A DNA stretch of 64,000 nt from NCBI RefSeq assembly GCF_015234135.1, contig NZ_JADGIK010000001.1, forward strand, positions 528,971 through 592,970, written 5' to 3'. Numbering within the stretch: position 1 is the stretch's first letter; every line of letters begins with the position of its first letter. The notes under the pieces are model-generated. The model had not been told where the DNA came from. It made no database searches and saw nothing but the letters and a program-made list of their open reading frames with translations. Of this stretch, positions 27,607 through 37,200 are shown one piece after another. The stretch comes from Faecalibacter rhinopitheci (lineage in GTDB: Bacteria; Bacteroidota; Bacteroidia; Flavobacteriales; Weeksellaceae). Both the position numbers and the translations under genes were made by a program.

Positions 27607-28116
27607 ATGAATAAATTTATTTATATAATAATGTTTTTGGGTAGTTTAGTAAATGCCCAAGTATCTATCGGAAAAGAGCTTGTTGCAAACGAACATACAT
27701 TATTAGATTTTAATGATGATGCAACTAATACACTCGGAATCATATTACCAAGTGTAACAAATGCTACGGATGTACCGGTTCAAAACGGAACTTTTATTTA
27801 CGATATAAATACACAAAAAGTTCGTATGTATGAAAATGGCACTTGGAGAGATTTATCGGGTATTGGTAATGCTACAAACGTGATTATAGATCCTTCTAAC
27901 GAAAATAATGCTTCTTTAGGAGTAATTATTGGTGCTGAAACTTCTTCAGCTCAAGGAGTTTTAGTATTAGAAGCGACAGATAAAGCGATGGTTTTACCTA
28001 AAATAGCAAATCCACATCTTACTGTTGAAGGTCCTTACCCAGGTATGATGTGTTATGATACAGTAAGCAAATCCCTTGCAGTATTTGATGGTACAAATTG
28101 GAATTATTGGAAATAG
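27607..28116 (+). CDS. Secreted protein related to the adhesin tail
   Basis: 169 residues with a signal peptide (MNKFIYIIMFLGSLVNAQ). It has two copies of a motif like that in the tail of the preceding protein: GTFIYDINTQKVRMYENGTWRDL and, near the end, MMCYDTVSKSLAVFDGTNWNYW (compare GMLVYDTSANCVKMYNGNAW upstream). It is 11 bases downstream of the large protein, so cotranscribed, and is followed by a strong terminator. It is probably a surface partner of that protein. Confidence 0.75.
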   Translation: MNKFIYIIMFLGSLVNAQVSIGKELVANEHTLLDFNDDATNTLGIILPSVTNATDVPVQNGTFIYDINTQKVRMYENGTWRDLSGIGNATNVIIDPSNENNASLGVIIGAETSSAQGVLVLEATDKAMVLPKIANPHLTVEGPYPGMMCYDTVSKSLAVFDGTNWNYWK

Positions 28117-28136
28117 TTTTCAATAACACTAACTAT

Positions 28137-28164
28137 AAAAGCCACCCTTTCGGGTGGCTTTTTA
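28137..28164. terminator. Terminator of the secreted-protein cluster and of purD
   Basis: AAAAGCCACCC, 4-base loop, GGGTGGCTTTTTT. The 11-bp GC-rich stem has T-runs on both strands and lies between convergent genes. Confidence 0.9.
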
Positions 28165-28186
28165 AATAATATAAACTTTTTCTTTA

Positions 28187-29437
28187 TTAAATTACACCGA
28201 TGTCAGTACGGTAATATTCGTAATCAAAATTAATTTTTTTGATTTCTTCATATGCAATTGCACGTGCTTCATTTAAAGAATCACCTAATCCAACTACATT
28301 TAATACACGTCCACCACTAGTTAAAATTTGATTATTTGATAGTTTTGCTCCTGCAATAAAGTTTGGACAATCTACTTTTTCTAATCCACGAATTTCAAAT
28401 CCTTTATCATAATTACCTGGATATCCTCCAGAAACCATTACAACACAACAAGCTGATTGATTTTTAAACTTTAAATCAAAATCATCACCTGAGATTGCTT
28501 TCGTAACAGCTTCGTATAAATCCGACTCTAATAATGCTAAAGTAGTTTGTGTTTCAGGATCACCCATACGAAGGTTATATTCTAATAAATAAACTCCTTT
28601 TGTTGTAATCATTAAACCAAAGAAAATTACACCTGCAAATTCTAATCCTTCTTTGATTAAACCACATTTCGTAGGTTCCATAATTTCTTCTACGAATAGG
28701 CGATTGTGTTCATCTGTAAATAATGGATTTGGTGCAATAACACCCATTCCTCCTGTATTTAATCCTGTTTCTCCTTCACCAATTTTTTTGTGGTCTTTTG
28801 CTGAGATAAAAGGAACAATTTTCTTACCGTTGAAGAATGATAAGATTGAAGCTTCAAATCCTTCTAAAAATTCTTCGATTACTACTTCGTTTCCAGCATC
28901 ACCAAATGTTTTATCTTCCATAATTTCGTCGACTGCTTTTTCAGCTTCTTCTAAATTTTGGCAGATAATCACCCCTTTTCCAGCTGCTAAGCCTGATGCT
29001 TTTACAACAATTGGAAATTCTTGTGTTTGTAAATATTCCTTTGCTAATTGTGAACCTTTAAAGTTTTTATATGCAGCAGTTTTTACACCATATTTTGCCA
29101 TAAAATCTTTTGCAAAGGCTTTTGAAGCTTCTAATTGAGCAGCAGCTTTATGTGGTCCAAAAACTGCTAATCCTTCCGCTTGAAAAATATCAACAATTCC
29201 TTCTGCTAATTCCGCTTCTGGCCCAACAAATGTTAAGTCGATTTGGTTTTCTTTCGCAAAATTTTTCATTTCTTCAATTGATCCTAAAGAAACGTTTTTT
29301 CCAACTTTTGCTGTTCCAGCATTTCCAGGCGCAAAGAAAATTTCAACTTCTTCTTCCTTATTTTTAAAATCTTCGGCAAATTTCCATCCAATTGCATGTT
29401 CGCGACCTCCTGATCCTATGATTAATATTTTTGTCAT
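28187..29437 (-). CDS. purD: Phosphoribosylamine-glycine ligase
   Basis: 416 residues. PurD joins glycine to phosphoribosylamine with ATP, the second step of purine synthesis. The start KILIIGSGGREHAIGWK is the family signature, followed by FVGPEAELAEGIVD, the ATP-grasp core FPIVVKASGLAAGKGV, EEFLEGFEASILSF and the metal-binding EYNLRMGDPETQ. Length is normal. It is 79 bases downstream of purH on the same strand and has its own leader with the shared purine motif. Confidence 0.98.
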   Translation of the reverse strand: MTKILIIGSGGREHAIGWKFAEDFKNKEEEVEIFFAPGNAGTAKVGKNVSLGSIEEMKNFAKENQIDLTFVGPEAELAEGIVDIFQAEGLAVFGPHKAAAQLEASKAFAKDFMAKYGVKTAAYKNFKGSQLAKEYLQTQEFPIVVKASGLAAGKGVIICQNLEEAEKAVDEIMEDKTFGDAGNEVVIEEFLEGFEASILSFFNGKKIVPFISAKDHKKIGEGETGLNTGGMGVIAPNPLFTDEHNRLFVEEIMEPTKCGLIKEGLEFAGVIFFGLMITTKGVYLLEYNLRMGDPETQTTLALLESDLYEAVTKAISGDDFDLKFKNQSACCVVMVSGGYPGNYDKGFEIRGLEKVDCPNFIAGAKLSNNQILTSGGRVLNVVGLGDSLNEARAIAYEEIKKINFDYEYYRTDIGVI

Positions 29438-29441
29438 TTGT

Positions 29442-29457
29442 TTTAGTTTAAAGTTTA
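29442..29457 (-). promoter_or_regulatory. Shared purine-gene leader motif, purD copy
   Basis: Sense strand TAAACTTTAAACTAAA, 4 bases before the ATG. It is the same element as before purH but with two A missing in the middle. Confidence 0.45.
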
Positions 29458-29516
29458 ATTTGAAATTTATATTCGCAATTTGTGTTTTTTAACACTCGTA
29501 TTAATAAATTTTCAAA

Positions 29517-31028
29517 TTAGTGCATAAAATGTCTCATTCCCGTAACAACCATTGGAATTCCTTGCTCGTTACATGCAGCGACAGACTCCTCATCTTTGAT
29601 TGATCCTCCTGGTTGGATGATTGCTTTTATTCCGTTTGCTGCTGCAAAATCTACCACATCACGGAATGGGAAAAAGGCATCAGATGCTAAAACTAAATCA
29701 TCTTGTACTTTTTCTTTTGCTCTTTCAATCGCTTGTTGAGCAGCCCAAATACGGTTAGTTTGTCCACCACCAATTCCGTAAGCTTGCCCATTAGTTGCTA
29801 CAACAATAGCATTAGATTTTACCCATTTCACAATTTTTTGAGCAAAAACTAAATCTGTCATTTGTTTCTCAGTTGGCTGAACTTCAGTCACCACTTTTAA
29901 ATCTGTTGAAAATTGGTTATCCGTTGATTGAACAATTAAACCTCCATCCACTTTAACATAAGTTACTTTATCAGATACTGGATTGTTTACTTTAATTATA
30001 CGAACGTTTTTCTTCGCTTTAAAAATTTCTAACGCTTCTTCTGTAAAAGCAGGAGCAATCACGATTTCTAAAAATATTTTATTTAATTCCACTGCAGTTT
30101 TTCCATCAACTTCTTTATTGAAAGCAATGATACCACCGAAAATTGACATTGGATCACATTCATATGCTTTTTGATAAGCTTCTGCAACAGTTTCACCAAT
30201 TGCAACTCCGCAAGGTGTAGAATGCTTCACTGCACAACATGTAGTTTCTTCAAATTCAGCAACTACTTTATAGGCTAAATCCATGTCACGAATATTGTTA
30301 AAAGAAAGTTCTTTTCCTTGTAAATATTCGAAATCTTTCATTGCTCCATTTTTTGTTTTATCAACATAATAAGCTGCTTTTTGGTGTGGATTTTCTCCGT
30401 AACGTAAGTCCATTACTTTTTCATAAGACGATTCTAAGAATTGAGGAAAATCCTCTCCTAAAATATATGTTGAGATTGCCGCATCATAAGCTGAAGTCAA
30501 ATTGAATACTTTACCAGCACATAATTTTCGTGTTTCGATAGATGTAGTTCCATTTTCACGGATTTCATCCATTACTTTTTGGTAATCATTTACATCAGTT
30601 ACCACTGTTACATCATAGAAATTTTTTGCTGAAGAACGTAACATAGATGGACCACCTATATCAATAAATTCAATCATTTCTGCTTCAGAAAGACCAGTAT
30701 TCATTTTCTCGAAGAAAGGATATAAATTTACAATCACAATATCAATTGGATTAATACCATGTACAGCAATTGTGGCCATGTGCTTTTCGTCTGCTCGACG
30801 AGCCATAATACCACCATGAATTGCTGGATGTAAAGATTTTACACGCCCATCTAAAATTTCAGGAAAACCTGTTACATCTTTAACTTCTGTTACTTCAAGT
30901 CCATTGTCTTGTAAATGTTTGTAAGTTCCTCCTGTAGATAGGATGCTGTATCCTTGTTCTACTAAAAATTGAGCAAATTCTAATAAGTTTGATTTATCAG
31001 AAACACTAATTAGCGCTTGTTTTTGCAT
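29517..31028 (-). CDS. purH: AICAR transformylase / IMP cyclohydrolase
   Basis: 503 residues with both activities that end IMP synthesis. The N-terminal cyclohydrolase has the MGS-like start [27 protein letters not shown] and [19 protein letters not shown]. The transformylase part has [28 protein letters not shown] (catalytic Lys-His), the C-terminal [15 protein letters not shown] and [12 protein letters not shown]. It follows purN behind a terminator and so has its own start, with the shared purine leader motif directly before the ATG. Confidence 0.98.
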   Translation of the reverse strand: MQKQALISVSDKSNLLEFAQFLVEQGYSILSTGGTYKHLQDNGLEVTEVKDVTGFPEILDGRVKSLHPAIHGGIMARRADEKHMATIAVHGINPIDIVIVNLYPFFEKMNTGLSEAEMIEFIDIGGPSMLRSSAKNFYDVTVVTDVNDYQKVMDEIRENGTTSIETRKLCAGKVFNLTSAYDAAISTYILGEDFPQFLESSYEKVMDLRYGENPHQKAAYYVDKTKNGAMKDFEYLQGKELSFNNIRDMDLAYKVVAEFEETTCCAVKHSTPCGVAIGETVAEAYQKAYECDPMSIFGGIIAFNKEVDGKTAVELNKIFLEIVIAPAFTEEALEIFKAKKNVRIIKVNNPVSDKVTYVKVDGGLIVQSTDNQFSTDLKVVTEVQPTEKQMTDLVFAQKIVKWVKSNAIVVATNGQAYGIGGGQTNRIWAAQQAIERAKEKVQDDLVLASDAFFPFRDVVDFAAANGIKAIIQPGGSIKDEESVAACNEQGIPMVVTGMRHFMH

Positions 31029-31032
31029 TTTG

Positions 31033-31050
31033 TTTAGTTTTTAAAGTTTA
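31033..31050 (-). promoter_or_regulatory. Shared purine-gene leader motif, purH copy
   Basis: Sense strand TAAACTTTAAAAACTAAA, 4 bases before the purH ATG; identical over 18 bases to the xpt element. Confidence 0.5.
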
Positions 31051-31077
31051 TTTTGTTTGTTTTATAATCTGGAAATG

Positions 31078-31112
31078 AAAAATGCCTCAAAGACGCGTGT
31101 CTCTGAGGCATT
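31078..31112 (-). terminator. Terminator between purN and purH
   Basis: Minus strand AATGCCTCAGAGAC pairs with GTCTTTGAGGCATT (one G-U), then T5. It separates purN and purH although they run in the same direction. Confidence 0.85.
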
Positions 31113-31115
31113 AAA

Positions 31116-31676
31116 TTATGCTTCGCTTAATTGCTTGATTGCCTGTACTAAAATTTTACTTTCTACTTCCGCAACCTTTCGTTGTAAGTCAGCTATTTGA
31201 TCACCTGGTTCAATTTCAAAAGTACCTTGGGTAATAATTTCACCTTCATCTACTCCAGCTGTAACGAAATGTACAGTTGCTCCTGAAATTGATTCCTGTG
31301 CTTCTAAAATTGCTTGATGAACTTTGGATCCATACATCCCTTTACCTCCATATTTCGGTAATAAAGATGGATGAATATTAATCATTTTAGAACCCCATTT
31401 TTCAGTAAATTCTGGTGAAAGAATTGTTAGAAATCCTGCTAAAACAATAAGATCGATATCTTCATCAATTAAATTATGTTCAGCATCTTCAGAGAAAGTT
31501 TTACGATCTAAGACATAGGTTCTGATGTCTTTATCTAATGAACGTTCGATAGCGTAACAGTCACGGTCTGTCATTACCATAGAAATTTCTACGTTCGACA
31601 AATATCCCGATTCAACCGCATCGATAATATTTTGAAGATTTGTTCCACCACCGGAAACAAATACGGCTATTTTCAT
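31116..31676 (-). CDS. purN: Phosphoribosylglycinamide formyltransferase
   Basis: About 186 residues. PurN formylates GAR with 10-formyl-THF. The start KIAVFVSGGGTNLQNI is the family signature; the catalytic part is INIHPSLLPKYGGKGMYG with Asn and His, and HFVTAGVDEGEIITQ carries the conserved Asp. The ATG at 31676 is chosen over one at 31706, since the latter would overlap the promoter box at 31704-31711 and add ten residues outside the family. It is the first gene of the purN-purH-purD run. Confidence 0.96.
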   Translation of the reverse strand: MKIAVFVSGGGTNLQNIIDAVESGYLSNVEISMVMTDRDCYAIERSLDKDIRTYVLDRKTFSEDAEHNLIDEDIDLIVLAGFLTILSPEFTEKWGSKMINIHPSLLPKYGGKGMYGSKVHQAILEAQESISGATVHFVTAGVDEGEIITQGTFEIEPGDQIADLQRKVAEVESKILVQAIKQLSEA

Positions 31677-31703
31677 TCTGTGTTGTTGTGTAATTGTGTA
31701 ACG

Positions 31704-31711
31704 CAAAGATA
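31704..31711 (-). promoter_or_regulatory. -7 promoter box of purN (TATCTTTG)
   Basis: Exact TAnnTTTG on the minus strand, 27 bases before the chosen ATG; it decides the purN start. The leader after it is CA-rich, as before purL, purC and guaA. Confidence 0.6.
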
Positions 31712-31774
31712 AGATTTAAGTTTACGTTTGACTAATAAATTAATGTAGATTTAATCAAATTAACAACAGATATA

Positions 31775-31809
31775 AAATAAAAAAGGCTATTTCAAATAAA
31801 ATAGCCTTT
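31775..31809 (-). terminator. Terminator after the FKBP gene
   Basis: AAAGGCTATTT pairs with AAATAGCCTTT, followed by T6 on the minus strand. Confidence 0.85.
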
Positions 31810-31828
31810 ACAAATATAGAATATTTTC

Positions 31829-32329
31829 TTAGTGCGTTGCAGTACCATCAGCTCCATGTGCATGCCCATGTGCTAATTCTTCTTCAGTTGCAGGACGTAC
31901 ATTAATAACTTCAACATCAAAGTTTAAAGTTTTCCCTGCCATTGGAGGATTTAAATCTGCTATAACAACTTCTTCAGTTACTTCAACAACAGTTGCACGG
32001 AATTGATTTCCTTGGTTATCATTTAAAGGTAAAACAGCTCCAACTGGTGGTAAACCAGATTCTTTAAACATCTCTAGTGGTAATTGAGCAATCGCTTCAT
32101 CATTACGTTCTCCATATCCTTCTTCAGGTGTAATTACAAATGATTTTTTATCACCAGCTTGTAATCCTTGTAATTCAGCTTCGAATTTTGGAATCATCAT
32201 ACCAGCTCCAAATAAGAAAGCTAATGGTTCTTCAGCATTTGATTGTTCTACAAATACTTTTTCACCATTTGCCTCAATGGTATTTAAAACGTAGTTTACA
32301 GTAACTACGTGGTTGTTTTCTATTGTCAT
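31829..32329 (-). CDS. FKBP-type peptidyl-prolyl isomerase, SlyD-like
   Basis: 166 residues, no signal peptide. The FKBP domain with the SlyD-type inserted flap is recognisable: VTVNYVLNT...GEKVFVEQS, FLFGAGMMIPKFEAELQGLQAGDKKSF and TPEEGYGERNDEAIAQLPLEMF. The tail is His-rich (HGHAHGADGTATH), shorter than in E. coli SlyD, and could bind nickel or zinc. It is a cytosolic folding helper with a single-gene layout and its own terminator. Confidence 0.93.
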   Translation of the reverse strand: MTIENNHVVTVNYVLNTIEANGEKVFVEQSNAEEPLAFLFGAGMMIPKFEAELQGLQAGDKKSFVITPEEGYGERNDEAIAQLPLEMFKESGLPPVGAVLPLNDNQGNQFRATVVEVTEEVVIADLNPPMAGKTLNFDVEVINVRPATEEELAHGHAHGADGTATH

Positions 32330-32472
32330 AATTGTTTTTATTATGGATAAAATATCCTTTTAGTACTGTGAAAAAATTCACTTTTAATGAAAACCTCAAT
32401 TACAACAATTATTCCTTTTGAATATATTGACCAAAATTGTCATACTTTAGTTTTATTCTGCCAAAAATAGTG

Positions 32473-34152
32473 TCAATCAATAAATAATAAAGCTTTCTTG
32501 ATATCTTCATAGCTTACTTCTCCCCCTAGAAAGTCGAAAATTGGTTTTAAAATCTTATTCTCTTCAAATTCAATTTCGCTGTAAGCCAATCTCACTTTAT
32601 CTAAAATAAGGTTTGAAGGTTTAAATTTATCATAATCAATATCCGTTTCGGTTTCTTTAATTTTTCCAATATGATCCACGATTGCAGAAGTTGATAATCC
32701 TCTACGTTCAGCAATTTCTTCTAAATTAAGTCCTTCACGCAGATATTCTAATGTTATTTCGTAGGTCGATTTCTTTTGCCCTTTTTCTTTCGTTTTATTT
32801 TTTTCAACGTTTTTAGCGATTTGTTTTTTATCCAACGTTCCTCCTGAATAACGTATAAAAGATGCCCAAGAATCTTGTAATTCTTTTTCGTCTAATTTTT
32901 CGTCTATTAAATGAGATAATTCTTGAAAACGTCGATCTGCTTTCATGGCCAACGAATCAATTTCTAAAGCTGTCTGATTTAACCCATGCAAAGTCAAAGA
33001 ATTTAAATCGCGTAAACGTGATAATGCTACATAACCTTGCCCTTTTTCAAAAGCTTTTGATAAATCAATAAATGCTGAATCTAATGTCATTCCTTGGGAT
33101 TTATGAATTGTAATCGCCCATGCCAAACGTAGAGGAACTTGAGTGAATGAGGCCAAGGCTTTACCACTTTCATCTTCAATAGCCCACGTTTCGGGTTTTG
33201 CAACATGAAATTCTCCGTCCAACGTTTTGATAATTGGCTCATCTTTTTCAGTGTAACCAGAAACATTTCCTAAAGTTCCGTTGACATAACCAACATCAAA
33301 ATTATTACGCACAAACATTACTTTTGCTCCTATTTTCAACTCTAAACTTTCGTCTGCTAAAACAGATTTTTTTAAGACCTCAACTAAAGCTGGATTTCCC
33401 GCTACTTTTGCTTCAAAAATTTTCGCTGAAGAATCAATATTATGTAATTGACCTTTGTTGATGCGATCCACATCCATATTATGCGTGTACAAACGTGTTT
33501 GAGCATCAATTTCATCAGGAAAATATTCAATTCTAGATTCTAACAAACTCACTGTTGTATCTGAAATCATTCCTGAACGAATTTCATTCAAAATATCATT
33601 TAGCGCATTATTGGTTTGACGATATTGCTCTGTTAAATAGCAAATATGGGCTTTAGAACCTACCCATGCATCTGACATGAAACAAAACTTATCGCGTGCT
33701 TCTTCCCACTCTTCTCCGATTGGAGGCAACTGGAAAAAATCTCCTGAAAATACAACTTGAATACCTCCGAAAGGTTCGTCGTTTTGCTTAAAGAACTTCA
33801 GTACATAATCTACTGCATCCAATTGTGCACGATGCAACATCGAAATTTCATCAATAATCAAAACTTTGACTTTATCCATTTTATCACGGAAGTATTTTTT
33901 ATCTCGTAACGATGCTAAATAACGATCTGACACATAATCTTTAATTCCAATTCCTGCCCAAGAATGGATCGTTTGTCCATTCATATGCGTTGCAGCAATT
34001 CCGGTCGATGCAGTGATAGCTACAGGAACACCATGTTGTTTCAGATACTTAATGTATTGATTCAGTACATAGGTTTTTCCGGCACCCGCTGACCCAGTTA
34101 AAAATACGTTTCGACCCGATTTTAGGATAGCTAAAGCCTTTGATTGTTGCAT
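32473..34152 (-). CDS. Pif1/RecD-like AAA helicase with C-terminal HTH
   Basis: 559 residues. The helicase core shows Walker A GSAGAGKTYVLNQY (near residue 20), VLIIDEISMLHRAQLDAVD (Walker B), GIQVVFSGDFFQLPPIG and the C-terminal motif AWAITIHKSQGMTLDSAFIDL followed by GQGYVALSR. This is the Pif1 family of 5'-3' superfamily 1B helicases, common as single genes in this phylum. The end, YEITLEYLREGLNLEEIAERRGLSTSAIVDHI, is a helix-turn-helix of the type fused to RecQ-like proteins. Likely roles are recombination or removal of DNA structures. No partner gene adjoins. Confidence 0.92.
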   Translation of the reverse strand: MQQSKALAILKSGRNVFLTGSAGAGKTYVLNQYIKYLKQHGVPVAITASTGIAATHMNGQTIHSWAGIGIKDYVSDRYLASLRDKKYFRDKMDKVKVLIIDEISMLHRAQLDAVDYVLKFFKQNDEPFGGIQVVFSGDFFQLPPIGEEWEEARDKFCFMSDAWVGSKAHICYLTEQYRQTNNALNDILNEIRSGMISDTTVSLLESRIEYFPDEIDAQTRLYTHNMDVDRINKGQLHNIDSSAKIFEAKVAGNPALVEVLKKSVLADESLELKIGAKVMFVRNNFDVGYVNGTLGNVSGYTEKDEPIIKTLDGEFHVAKPETWAIEDESGKALASFTQVPLRLAWAITIHKSQGMTLDSAFIDLSKAFEKGQGYVALSRLRDLNSLTLHGLNQTALEIDSLAMKADRRFQELSHLIDEKLDEKELQDSWASFIRYSGGTLDKKQIAKNVEKNKTKEKGQKKSTYEITLEYLREGLNLEEIAERRGLSTSAIVDHIGKIKETETDIDYDKFKPSNLILDKVRLAYSEIEFEENKILKPIFDFLGGEVSYEDIKKALLFID

Positions 34153-34272
34153 AATTGATGTTGAAATTTTGGAATGGAAATTAAAATGCGAAGATAAGGA
34201 ATTCTGATTTTGAAGGCGAATTTATCCATTTAATAAATTTTTATTCATTATTTTACACAACAACACTTTTAT

Positions 34273-37200
34273 ATGATAAGATTTCTTTGCATTATATTTT
34301 TTATAATAACTACAACCGTATTTGGTAACACAATAGGTTTTGAAGCTAATTTTGGCCAAATCAAAGACCAAAATAATAATGTAAATCAGGCTGTTATCTA
34401 TAGTCTAAAATTAGAAAATTTTAATATTAATTTGAAAAGAGATGGATTTTCGTATGATTTTTATGAGAAGTTCCATGAAGAAATTAAAACTCATCGCTTA
34501 GACTTTAAATTCAAAGGATTTAATCCTTATTATAAAATAGAATATGGTAATAAAATTGACTATTATGAGAATATAATATTAAATGATAAAGAGCACACGA
34601 TTCTATTTTATCAGAAAATTACCTATAAAAATTTTTATCCAAATATTGATTTAGAATTCTATGTGAATGATAATAATGATAAACCTTTTGAATATAATTT
34701 CATTTTGCACCCAGGTGCTGATATTAATACCATAAAATTTGAAACCACAGGAGCTCAAACAATTTTAAATGCAAATCAATTAAAATTTAAATTAAGATTT
34801 GGTGAATTAATTGAGTCTTTACCTAAAAGTTGGATTCAATATCCTAAAGATACCAAGGAAGTTAAAATTGAATATTGTTATCATAATGATGGAAGCATAG
34901 GATTACAATCTGACTTAAATATAACAAATCAAAAAGTAATCATTGATCCTCTACCAATAAGAAAATGGGGAAGCTATTTAAGCAAATATACCCGTAGCTC
35001 TCTACATTCGACAAATCATATACTGCTTATCGAAAAAGTAAAATTTTTTAAATCTGATATTTATATTTATGGAACTACAGATCAAAAAAATCTTGCTACT
35101 ACAGGAGCTTTTCAGACAACAATTGTGAATTTTTTACAACCATTTGTAGCAAAATTTGACTCAAATGGAAATCGAATATGGCTAACATATTTTGGATCTA
35201 AAGGTGGTGAGGAATATGCACAAGCGATAGACATTGATAATGCAGGAAATATCTATTTAGGAAGTACAGTCTCAGGAAACAATTTCTCTACTCCTAATGC
35301 TTATCAACCACAAAGGGGTGGTAATATAGATATGCATCTTGCAAAATTAGATTCGAATGGAAAACGTATATGGGCAACATATTATGGAGGAAATGATTTT
35401 GATAATCTAAATTCACTGGTGATTGATAAACAAGAGCAAGTAATATATATTGCAGGATCTACAATGAGTACTGATTTAAAACATCCATCTAATGCAATAC
35501 TTACTACAAATACAAATAATGTTTTTAAACCGGCTGGACTAATTGCAAAGTTTAATTTAGATGGTGAATACCAATGGAGTAGTTATAGTTATGGTAGTAT
35601 TAGCAGTATTGCTATAGATCATAATCATCAGCTTATCATTTCAGAAACAAAGGGTGATTCGCAACAAAACTCACCTCAATTCCTGCATACAACTGGAGGA
35701 AAATCCCTTTCTAAATACGACAATAATTTAAAACACATTTGGACGCGACAAATTTTAAATGACTATAACAATATTCTTAAAATTGGAATTGATTCAAATA
35801 ATAATATTTTTCTTACAGGATTAACTAATGTGGATAAAGGTATTTCTTATGGTAATTCTTATTCACCAACTTTTAAATTTGATGGTTCAAATGGTCATGC
35901 TGGATTCCTAAAAAAATACACCTCAGATGGAACTGAAGTTTTTGGAACATTCATCGGAAAAGAAGGGAGATCATCTATAAATGATTTAGTCATCGGAGAT
36001 AAAAACGAAATAATAATTTCTGGATCATCTACAAGCAATCATATTTATGATGGTGAGAATCATTTTCAATCTAACGCTAAAAATGTGACTAAAATTGAAG
36101 GTAATGGAAATGCATTACTTATGAAATTTGATACCAATGGAAATCCGATATGGGGATTTTTATATGGTGACAAAGCGTATGGCAGCAGATATTATGGGGT
36201 AGATTACAACTTTTCTACAAAAGATATTATTGCGGTTGGAGAAACCTCTTCTCCCTATATGATTGCTACTCCAAATGCTTTTCAGACTAAACCAATTTAT
36301 GACCATGAACAAAATAACTTGGTGGGAATTAACGGTATTTTAACTCTCTATTCTGATGTAGAAAACAATTTTAAGATTACAAAAATAGGTAATGATTGTG
36401 ATATTCATTCATTAGAATATACAGCAAGTGGTGCAAATAAATATACATGGTATGATTTGGAAGGAAATATCGTTGCTAATGATGCTACTTTTACTCCTTC
36501 TACTATTGGAGAATACATATGTAAATTTGATGATGGAAAAAATATAGGTTACATCAGCATTATTGTTACTCAAGGAAATATAGCACAAGCTCCGATACCT
36601 TTAGTCGAAGATTTACCTCTCATAAAAGCCTATTGCCATGTTACATTAACTCCTCCTACAGCTTTATCAGGATGTGGAGAAGAAATAATAGGGATAACGC
36701 CTCAAACATATTTTGATACACCGGGGAATTACAGAATCACTTGGACTTATACAGACCAAATAGGAAATACAACTACACAGGAACAACAAGTAGAACTACT
36801 TCCTGCTGATAATTTTATTCCTGATAATTTAAGTTTATCACTTTGTGACGAGGACACTGATCCTATTTTTAATTTAAAATTAATTGAAAATAATTTACCG
36901 AAGGCTTCCTATAAATACTACGCTTCACTTTTAGATCTTCAAAATAATATTGAGATTCAAAATCCTCAGCAGTATATTTATAATGCATCACAACCTAATT
37001 TTTATATCAGAGGTACATTAGAAAATGGATGTGAAAGTAGTAATCGTATTGATCTAAATATAGAATCTCGTCCACAAATAAATGAATTACAAATAAATCT
37101 GTGTGATGCACAAAATATGGGATATGTAAACTACGACTTAACACATTTACAAAATAAAATTTCTTCTAATGAGGTTAAATTTTACTTCGATGCTAAGTAT

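Noticed and set aside
28653..29138. 161-codon plus-strand frame opposite purD
   Set aside because: A mirror of purD codon bias; purD motifs on the other strand are intact.
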